DNA from: Babylonia areolata
Lineage: Eukaryota > Mollusca > Gastropoda > Neogastropoda > Buccinidae
Direction: 5' to 3'
NCBI RefSeq assembly: GCF_041734735.1
Contig: NC_134903.1
Location: 3,817,143-3,881,142, forward strand
DNA length: 64,000 nucleotides
Positions 60,240-64,000 of this stretch are shown in pieces. The notes below the pieces were generated by a model. That model saw nothing but the letters and a program-made list of their open reading frames with translations, did no database searches and was not told where the DNA came from. Position 1 is the stretch's first letter. Every line of letters begins with the position of its first letter. The position numbers and the translations under genes are program-made.

Positions 60240-60884
60240 TACCCACCAATGGTGAAATGAATGTCTTCTGTATGTAAGAATCAATAGACAACTGCTGCCA
60301 CATCACACACATAACTATACATGTTGACATGACGATACTCCACAGGTGCATGATCAAGAATGCAGATTAGGACAAGCTATTGCTCATTAGCATTATCTGA
60401 CTGACATGCTTGTTTTTTCTTTCTTTTGTTCTTTGCACATATCATGGGATCTGAGATAATACATTTCAACACAAAGAAATGTTTTTCACTCCCTTGCCGT
60501 TCTATGTACACAGGGTTGGCTTCTCATTCAAACATAATCAGTTGCCACAGTGGTGCAGTTCTCAGGCAATAAAAGGAGATAAAAAGAGAGTTATGTACAG
60601 CTGTAGGAACAACCAACACAATGTTAATCACAGTTACAAGACAACATGGAGCTATGTACACTTGGACTTGGAGGAATCAAATACTGTTCATTTACATGAA
60701 TGAATGAGACACAGCACTATGTATGGTTGCAAGACTAAAATAAGCATGGACCTCACATGCACCCACCTCTCATGGACATTTCCTCGGTCAGCTCAATGGT
60801 GCAGTGACCCTGCACATTCTGACCAGCGTAGTACACGCCTTGGGAGTTGTCCAGAGTGATTTCAAAGATGTTCAGCTTTCCCAT
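49708..60884 (-). CDS. ARRDC: Arrestin domain-containing protein (alpha-arrestin, ARRDC2/3/4-like), 7 exons, 422 aa
   Basis: Cytoplasmic/endosomal adaptor of the alpha-arrestin family, which links membrane cargo such as GPCRs to NEDD4-family ubiquitin ligases through PPxY motifs. Exons (minus): 60884-60767, 58533-58387, 57656-57430, 56039-55857, 53715-53533, 51355-51094, 49856-49708. All introns are GT-AG and all phases join. Arrestin N domain about 1-155 ([20 protein letters not shown] at the start, [13 protein letters not shown] near 100). Arrestin C domain about 170-310 ([41 protein letters not shown]). Proline/tyrosine-rich linker about 317-372, then PPSY at 375-378. Another PPSY at 269-272 lies inside the C domain and may be structural. 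Length fits ARRDC2-4 (about 400-420 aa). Start: Met at 60884 matches the family's MGKL-type start; an in-frame Met at 60935 would add 17 residues. Confidence 0.95.
49886..49960 (-). repeat. Echo of ARRDC exon 7 sequence in intron 6 (proximal)
   Basis: The exon 7 block ttgatgttcaccttgccaaa at 49811 recurs as ttgatgctcacctttgccaa (about 49888) and again exactly as ttgatgttcaccttgccaaa (about 49931). The intron stretch aacaggcacaccaaaacaat recurs between them. Local tandem duplication spanning the exon/intron junction, with internal deletions. Confidence 0.88.
49961..50437. other. ARRDC intron 6, unique-looking
   Basis: No repeat or coding feature was recognised. Confidence 0.5.
50438..50508 (-). 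pseudogene. Distal echo of ARRDC exon 7 with lost acceptor and lost PPxY
   Basis: Minus strand: gttgcggcgcccccatcc, then aacaacgagtgcgtgtttgg, followed across the junction by the same intron sequence as at exon 7. The acceptor AG has become GG. The encoded peptide would be [11 protein letters not shown], so the PPSY tyrosine is Asn here. This is a decayed duplicate exon edge. Confidence 0.88.
50512..50815 (-). mobile_element. SINE family B, degraded
   Basis: Tail A with an internal deletion (tttctcaaggaggtgtcact, acttagtcaggccttgag), part of the central domain (gtggatttcttccgcagaat, atgttgcc), then a poor tRNA-like head near 50760-50815. Confidence 0.65.
50849..50972 (-). mobile_element. SINE family C tail fragment in ARRDC intron 6
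   Basis: Plus strand: (TTC)n, acgagtgggcttttatgtgt, catgtaggcagccatgctcc. 5'-truncated. C-rich and (CA)n sequence follows to 51075. Confidence 0.85.
51094..51355 (-). CDS. ARRDC: ARRDC exon 6 (residues 287-374)
   Basis: Acceptor GACCACCAG, with little pyrimidine tract because the intron side is an ATG/CAT repeat. Encodes [20 protein letters not shown] and [14 protein letters not shown], then a Pro/Tyr-rich segment to SVPDM. Donor ATGC before GTGAGT. The 5' edge is echoed about seven times in intron 5. Confidence 0.93.
51356..51590 (-). repeat. Echoes of ARRDC exon 6 edge with ATG/ATA microsatellite (proximal set)
   Basis: After the true acceptor, two echoes of the exon edge lie at about 51456-51490 (cacgttcaggtggtggtcat) and about 51559-51590 (catttcagctgttgg), separated by (ATG)n. 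The first has lost the AG; the second keeps it. Confidence 0.85.
51585..51905 (+). mobile_element. SINE family D, near full length
   Basis: tRNA-like head with ggttagcgtcatggactgat and B box gcgggttcgaatcccagag, body with ggcaccacacagtcgagtgt, tail with ctgaccaacactgcaagtgt and cccaaaccaaaatggacct. It lies between the two sets of exon 6 echoes. Confidence 0.8.
51906..52175. other. ARRDC intron 5, nothing recognised
   Basis: May belong to the left part of dispersed repeat E, but no second copy of this stretch is visible. Confidence 0.4.
52176..52375. repeat. Dispersed repeat E
   Basis: Second copy of the 40605-40805 repeat. (A)n-(TA)n follows at 52387-52437. Confidence 0.85.
52463..52772 (-). 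repeat. Echoes of ARRDC exon 6 edge (distal set, five copies)
   Basis: Copies at about 52463-52505, 52535-52570, 52612-52640, 52671-52710 and 52747-52772. Each has a form of atgggcccgacgggtccacg then ttcagctggtggtgatga. On the minus strand most keep CACCACCAG before CTGAACGTGGACC, that is a complete copy of the 3' splice site and the LNVDP codons. They are separated by (ATG)n, and the last runs into (CA)n. Confidence 0.88.
52773..52922. repeat. (CA)n-(CG)n-(CA)n, Z-DNA-prone
   Basis: About 65 bp of CA, 24 bp of CG and 60 bp of CA. Alternating purine-pyrimidine over 150 bp in ARRDC intron 5. Confidence 0.97.
52923..53530. repeat. C/A-rich minisatellite, about 60-bp unit
   Basis: Units containing cacacccttccccccaaagc then cccacacgccccccacacac, about 7-8 copies with larger 120-bp and 180-bp groupings. 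It ends at the ARRDC exon 5 donor. Confidence 0.92.
53533..53715 (-). CDS. ARRDC: ARRDC exon 5 (residues 226-286)
   Basis: Acceptor TGTGTGTGACAG. Encodes [20 protein letters not shown], then [20 protein letters not shown] and [15 protein letters not shown]. Donor CTGCAG before GTGGGT. Phase 0 on both sides, 183 nt. A damaged partial copy lies at 53871-53934. Confidence 0.94.
53716..53870. repeat. (ATG)n / (ATGATA)n in ARRDC intron 4
   Basis: ATG repeats with interspersed gtgagaatg, between exon 5 and its echo. Confidence 0.92.
53871..53934 (-). pseudogene. Echo of an ARRDC exon 5 segment in intron 4
   Basis: Plus strand gatgccctgggtcacccttg, cccacttccttgcaggacga, tcagctcttggtggt matches 53641-53700 of exon 5. 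Its minus-strand reading has a stop and a frame change, and the acceptor is not included, so it is a dead partial duplicate. Confidence 0.9.
53965..54215. repeat. Minisatellite, about 59-bp unit, 4 copies
   Basis: Unit contains tgtgaccacaaatgactggg, tgactggaggcagggtaaaa and cccagagtaatgccttga. Confidence 0.93.
54216..54324. other. Short unique interval in ARRDC intron 4
   Basis: Nothing recognised. Confidence 0.5.
54325..54465 (-). mobile_element. SINE B / LINE tail A fragment
   Basis: (CAGTAT)4 then gctcaaggaggcgtcactgc, the hairpin, and gcgtaacccaacgcacttag on the plus strand. Followed by A-rich sequence to 54625, which may be the AT-rich LINE 3' UTR. Confidence 0.88.
54466..54852. other. 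A-rich non-coding sequence, ARRDC intron 4
   Basis: A-rich to 54625, then unique-looking; a SINE C-like scrap lies at 54660-54735 (ggagtgtggctgcctaaatg). No gene was seen. Confidence 0.55.
54853..55097. mobile_element. piggyBac-like MITE, 245 bp, second copy
   Basis: Same family as 24082-24326 in opposite orientation. TTAA and ttaaccctttcaccgcca at one end; the other end reads ggcagtgaaagggttaa (one mismatch in the TIR). The interior aligns throughout (for example ccatattttctatacat in inverse, cacctttcagtgacatgggt). Same length to the base. Confidence 0.9.
55098..55397. other. ARRDC intron 4, nothing recognised
   Basis: Unique-looking sequence. Short frames without family features. Confidence 0.45.
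55398..55772 (+). mobile_element. SINE family C, full length, diverged
   Basis: tRNA-like head with gtggccgaatgattagagca and B box ctgtgttcgatcccag, body with ttcccaggtcaacatatctg, gaacccccttcatggtgtat and gtatggctgcctatatggca, tail with aaaagcccactcccacatac. Older than the 40042 copy. Confidence 0.85.
55857..56039 (-). CDS. ARRDC: ARRDC exon 4 (residues 165-225)
   Basis: Acceptor CTGCCCCAG. Encodes [20 protein letters not shown] then [20 protein letters not shown] and the [10 protein letters not shown] segment of the arrestin C domain. Donor CATG before GTGAGT. Phase 0 on both sides, 183 nt. Confidence 0.95.
56090..56850. repeat. GT-only array (TGTTG/TGTGG/TGGGG) with G-quadruplex motifs
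   Basis: About 760 bp that is nearly all G and T on the plus strand, made of gtgttgtgtggtgt-type and ggggtggggt-type units. 56675-56720 holds six or more consecutive GGGGT units, an ideal G4 motif. It lies in ARRDC intron 3, with G on the template strand. Confidence 0.95.
56851..57093 (+). mobile_element. SINE family A, degraded tail
   Basis: Contains aaacatccattttgatagga, tggtgctgcactgtagcgat and cacagagagaaatctgttgt, then (AAACAC)n. Head and most of the central domain are gone. Confidence 0.75.
57094..57425. repeat. (ACAAT)/(ACAGC)/(ACACA) pentanucleotide-rich array
   Basis: C/A/T repeats such as acagtacagtacagtac and agcacagcacagcacagcac, up to the ARRDC exon 3 donor. Confidence 0.93.
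57430..57656 (-). CDS. ARRDC: ARRDC exon 3 (residues 89-164)
   Basis: Acceptor ACCTCCTCAG. Encodes [20 protein letters not shown], then [20 protein letters not shown] and [18 protein letters not shown] to DLNADQNAQ, the end of the arrestin N domain. Donor GCGCAG before GTGATA, a slightly weak donor. Confidence 0.95.
57757..58140 (+). mobile_element. Diverged SINE with central-domain traces, split by a SINE C insertion
   Basis: tRNA-like head at 57757-57828 (tacagtggttaagatgctta, gggcctgggttcg) is interrupted by a minus-strand SINE C tail. It resumes at about 57951 with tttgacaggaaaatcaaact (also in SINE B) and, near 58115-58150, attcggacagatgataaact of the central domain. Confidence 0.6.
57829..57950 (-). 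mobile_element. SINE family C tail fragment, nested
   Basis: Plus strand: (TTC)n, cgttcgttggctgcaagtct, gagtgggcttttacgtgtat, cacgtaggcagccatactct, and a G run at the 5' truncation point. Confidence 0.85.
58180..58357. repeat. (CA)n microsatellite, ARRDC intron 2
   Basis: Two long (CA)n runs separated by about 45 bp, next to exon 2. Confidence 0.97.
58387..58533 (-). CDS. ARRDC: ARRDC exon 2 (residues 40-89)
   Basis: Acceptor TTTTGACACAG. Encodes [16 protein letters not shown] (classic arrestin N motif) to VLLYGI. Donor ATCT before GTGAGT. The 5' edge of this exon with its acceptor is repeated twice upstream, at 58735-58923. Confidence 0.94.
58583..58709 (+). mobile_element. SINE family C, 5'-truncated, perfect 15-bp target-site duplication
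   Basis: The last 127 bp of SINE C, ending (GAA)n. Flanked exactly by gtacacataatagca at 58568-58582 and 58710-58724. The insertion lies inside the exon 2 echo unit. Confidence 0.94.
58735..58923 (-). repeat. Two echoes of the ARRDC exon 2 edge in intron 1
   Basis: Exon 2's 5' edge plus flanking intron recurs twice. The nearer copy has gccttcaaacctcagacgta and cacctgtgtcaaaac at about 58749-58785; the farther has ttcaaacctcagacgcacac at about 58836-58858. Each is followed by the same intron block (caacaccatcaattaaagac). The nearer copy keeps a complete acceptor and the VRLRFEGK codons but reaches a stop soon after. The farther one has decayed. Confidence 0.9.
58924..59090. other. ARRDC intron 1, short unique interval
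   Basis: Nothing recognised. Confidence 0.45.
59091..59390 (+). mobile_element. LINE 3' UTR end plus tail A, third copy
   Basis: Plus-strand match to the reverse complement of about 25560-25165: tgtgtgaatgtgtgccttca, tttacatttatttgcttatt, the ATTT/ATT-rich stretch, then tcaaggcctgactaagcgcg, the hairpin catctgcttggcagatg, and (TGAAAC)3. A 5'-truncated LINE copy, which shows that the AT-rich stretch and tail A travel together. Confidence 0.88.
59391..60766. other. ARRDC intron 1, first part: CA/TGTCACAC repeats and unique sequence
   Basis: 59840-60238 is (CA)n broken by regular tgtcacac interruptions. The rest is AT-rich and unique-looking. No gene was seen. Confidence 0.7.
60767..60884 (-). 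CDS. ARRDC: ARRDC exon 1 (residues 1-40)
   Basis: Encodes [20 protein letters not shown] then [20 protein letters not shown], the first strands of the arrestin N domain. Donor AGAG before GTGGGT, one base of G40 carried over. The ATG has A at -3 and G at +4. Confidence 0.92.
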
Positions 60885-61049
60885 TCTGTCAGACAGCCAA
60901 CCAACCATTTCTGACTCATGTCTGTAAGTTTCCATTTCACTTTCAGTTCAAAGGAGGTGGACCGATCAATTGTTCTACACCGCGTTTGCTTCAAACAAAA
61001 ACAAGAAACAACAACAACAAGAGAAGAAAAAAAAAAAAAAAAAATGGAG
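60885..61049. other. ARRDC 5' flank / candidate 5' UTR
   Basis: An in-frame ATG at 60935 could extend the protein by 17 residues (METYRHESEMVGWLSDR), which does not look like the family. On the minus strand acttacag at about 60917-60924 could be a splice acceptor for a 5' UTR exon. No clear promoter. A poly(A) run on the plus strand lies at 61027-61044. Confidence 0.4.
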
Positions 61050-62850
61050 CTGGAGATGCCTGAACTACACACACTACTGACACTGAAACAGATGCCTGAA
61101 CTTCACACACTATTGACACTGAAAGAGATGCCTGAACTACACACACTATTGACACTGAAAGATGCCTGAACTACACACACTATTGACACTGAAAGAGATG
61201 CCTGAACTACACACACTATTGACACTGAAAGATGCCTGAACTACACACACTATTGACACTGAAAGATGCCTGAACTACACACACTATTGACACTGAAAGA
61301 TGCCTGAACTACACACACTATTGACACTGAAAGAGATGCCTGAACTACACACACTATTGACACTGAAAGAGATGCCTGAACTACACACACTATTGACACT
61401 GAAAGAGATGCCTGAACTACACACACTATTGAAACTGAAAGAGATGCCTGAACTACACACACTACTGACACTGAAAGAGATGCCTGAACTACACACACTA
61501 TTGAAACTGAAAGAGATGCCTGAACTACACACACTACTGACACTGAAAGAGATGCCTGAAATACACACACTACTGACACTGAAAGAGATGCCTGAACTAC
61601 ACACACTATTGAAACTGAAAGAGATGCCTGAACTTCACACACTACTGACACTGAAAGAGATGCCTGAACTACACACACTACTGACACTGAAAGAGATGCC
61701 TGAACTACACACACTACTGACACTGAAAGAGATGCCTGAACTACACAAACTACTGACACTGAAAGAGATGCCTGAACTACACACACTACTGACACTGAAA
61801 GAGATGCCTGAACTACACACACTATTGACACTGAAAGATGCCTGAACTACACACACTATTGACACTGAAAGATGCCTGAACTACACACACTACTGACACT
61901 GAAAGAGATGCCTGAACTACACACACTATTGACACTGAAAGATGCCTGAAATACACACACTACTGACACTGAAAGAGATGCCTGAACTACACACACTACT
62001 GACACTGAAAGAGATGCCTGAACTACACAAACTACTGACACTGAAAGAGATGCCTGAAATACACACACTACTGACACTGAAAGAGATGCCTGAACTACAC
62101 AAACTACTGACACTGAAAGAGATGCCTGAACTACACACACTATTGACACTGAAAGAGATGTCTCAACTACACACACTACTGACACTGAAAGAGATGCCTG
62201 AACTACACACACTATTGACACTGAAAGAGATGCCTGAACTACACACACTACTGACACTGAAAGAGATGCCTGAACTACACACACTACTGACACTGAAAGA
62301 GATGCCTGAACTACACACACCATTGACACTGAAAGAGATGCCTGAACTACACACACTACTGACACTGAAAGAGATGCCTGAACTACACACACTACTGACA
62401 CTGAAAGAGATGCCTGAACTACACACACAATTGACACTGAAAGAGATGCCTGAACTACACACACTACTGACACTGAAAGAGATGCCTGAACTACACACAC
62501 TATTGACACTGAAAGAGATGCCTGAACTACACACACTATGAACTACACACACTATTGACACTGAAAGAGATGCCTGAACTACACACACAATTGACACTGA
62601 AAGAGATGCCTGAACTACACACACTACTGACACTGAAAGAGATGCCTGAACTACACACACTATTGACACTGAAAGAGATGCCTGAACTACACACACTACT
62701 GACACTGAAAGAGATGCCTGAACTACACACACTATTGACACTGAAAGAGATGCCTGAACTACACACACTACTGACACTGAAAGAGATGCCTGAACTACAC
62801 ACACTACTGACACTGAAAGAGATGCCTGAACTACACACACTATTGACATT
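61050..62850. repeat. 1.8-kb minisatellite, 36-bp unit, about 50 copies, upstream of ARRDC
   Basis: Unit: gagatgcctgaactacacac then actaYtgacactgaaa, where Y is T or C. Some units lack two bases (gatgcct after gaaa). On the minus strand each unit contains catctctttcag, resembling a 3' splice site. Open frames of 150-230 codons exist on both strands and are not genes. Confidence 0.97.
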
Positions 62851-63227
62851 TTTAATTACACTGAAAAAGCCCACACCATACCCACGAGAAATGGCAAGGG
62901 AGGTGGTGCGGGGGGGGGGGGGGGGGTGCGGGGGGGAGTGGTGGGGGGCCAACATGAGTTACCAATGATATAGGTAACTCATGTGTTTCCACAAGGCTAC
63001 CAGTCCTCTGGATCAGCCAGTGTCAAATGCTCCATGTTCACACTTCATGCTGGACCATTCACATTATACCAGGCCACAGGCACTAATATCACCCCTGGGA
63101 TGTTGGTATGTCCACACTGGACCATTCACATTATTATGATTATACCAGGGGCATGGCACACTGAATGTGCATCAATGCAACAACAAAAGGCATCTTCTAT
63201 AAAGTATTCAAATGAATGTCAATGTAT
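62851..63227. other. Unique-looking sequence with G run and a small duplication
   Basis: G run at about 62908-62926. The block ctggaccattcacattat occurs twice (about 63052 and 63117). No gene was seen. Confidence 0.55.
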
Positions 63228-63560
63228 GATAGTCAGTCGTGTCCGACTATGACCATCAGAACAGCAGAGGAGGCAACTGCTGTTCCGACTATTTGGGCTA
63301 GAATTTGATTATGGTGGAGAGTGTCTTGCCCAAGTACATCCCCACTTTCTCGGCCAAGAGGGTTTTAGGACAGTCGGCGTTGGGATGGTTCCAGAACGCC
63401 AACTAGCCCACAAGGCTGCAGCACTATGAGCCAGTGCAATTTTTCCTCCAAGTTTGAGAGTCATAGTCCTTCACAAAAGGCCAAGCTGTAAATGGTTTCC
63501 CACTGACTGGAGAAACCATTGATAATATAGCTCTCACTTTGCTGTTGGCCCAAATGTAAA
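63228..63560. repeat. Candidate dispersed repeat
   Basis: Contains gtcagtcgtgtccgactatg, gagtgtcttgcccaagtaca and ctcggccaagagggtttt. The style and the gtcgtgtccgact motif, which I also know from BovB-related ruminant SINEs, suggest a retroelement part. No second copy lies here to prove it. Confidence 0.35.
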
Positions 63561-63635
63561 CTTATGTCAATCTGTGAGATGTCACTACAGTAAACATAAC
63601 TACAAAGAGGTCGGGTGGTATTTTTCACTTTCTGT

Positions 63636-63908
63636 TTACAAGTCCAATTTTAGCATCCTAAATTATTGCACCTATTATACCGGCAATTTTTCTGCGTGTA
63701 TGAAACGATATTTCCATCAGTAGATACAACCCAATTTTAAGTTAGATTTCGACTCTTATTTTGTATATTATTTTACTCCATTCTGATGCGGAATCAGTCA
63801 CTAAACTAACGTGTCATCATCTTGTTTTTTTCCATTTTCATCCCACAAACCATGGAAATGTAACCAATGTGTGCAATAATTTAGGATGTTAAAATTGCAC
63901 CCTTGTAC
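63636..63908. mobile_element. TIR element (MITE-like), about 255-270 bp
   Basis: Left end caattttagcatcctaaatt then attgcac (63645-63671). The right end is its inverse, gtgcaataatttaggatgtt then aaaattg (63871-63897): 27 bp with one mismatch, and weaker pairing (tacaag) outside. No coding capacity. The target-site duplication is unclear, so the superfamily is open. Confidence 0.7.
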
Positions 63909-64000
63909 TGGCTAACAAAAATGTTAGTCTTACCTTAGTTTAAGGACTGTTACTTCCTTTTCCCAGTTGCGAGGTTCGTGTTTCCACTGAAAAGATGCGA
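63909..64000. other. Window end, nothing recognised
   Basis: Unique-looking sequence. Confidence 0.5.

Noticed and set aside
60885-60935. Upstream in-frame ATG of ARRDC as the true start
   Set aside because: It adds 17 residues that do not resemble the family, whereas MGKLNIFEI at 60884 matches the usual arrestin-domain start. Kept as an alternative only.
61250-62968. Several 130-230 codon ORFs on both strands
   Set aside because: By-products of the 36-bp array; both strands are open at once.

Overview
The window looks like nuclear DNA of a mollusc, most likely a gastropod. This is inferred from intron-rich animal genes, very dense tRNA-derived SINEs, LINE fragments with mollusc-like features, and abundant CA/GT, TA and ATG microsatellites and minisatellites. 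There is no operon structure and there are no prokaryotic features. Nothing here fixes the species.

Two host genes are well supported, both on the minus strand. (1) A three-exon rhodopsin-class GPCR (9288-16608, 516 aa): all splice phases join cleanly and all seven transmembrane segments are present, with an NRY motif in place of DRY, a very long third cytoplasmic loop, and a poly(A) signal only about 10 nt past the stop. (2) A seven-exon alpha-arrestin (ARRDC2/3/4-like; 49708-60884, 422 aa), with arrestin N and C domains, a proline-rich tail and a PPSY WW-binding motif. Alpha-arrestins act as adaptors between membrane proteins such as GPCRs and NEDD4-type ubiquitin ligases, but the closeness of the two genes is not evidence that they work together.

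Layout. 1-9000: pyrimidine tract, SINEs, microsatellites and a 2.4 kb minisatellite (5592-8027). 9030-16608: GPCR, with remnants of three LINE types in its introns. 16.6-25 kb: GPCR upstream region, several SINEs including a complete one with target-site duplication, a 32-bp minisatellite, and a TTAA-flanked MITE nested in a SINE. 25165-28092: 5'-truncated LINE with reverse transcriptase and RNase H, repeated in shorter form at 38608-39770, with its 3' tail again at 59091-59390. 28-49 kb: gene-poor, with arrays of 63-bp, 41-bp, 20-bp and 69-bp units plus more SINEs and MITEs. 49.7-60.9 kb: ARRDC gene. 61.05-62.85 kb: 36-bp array just upstream of the ARRDC start. 63.6-63.9 kb: a terminal-inverted-repeat element.

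The most unusual observation is that four of the seven ARRDC exons (2, 5, 6, 7) have partial 'echo' copies of an exon edge or exon segment in the adjoining intron, often with the splice acceptor included and often beside short tandem repeats. A second theme is modular SINEs. Two families share one central domain but carry different tails, and one tail is identical to the 3' end of the RNase H LINE, which suggests a LINE-SINE partnership.
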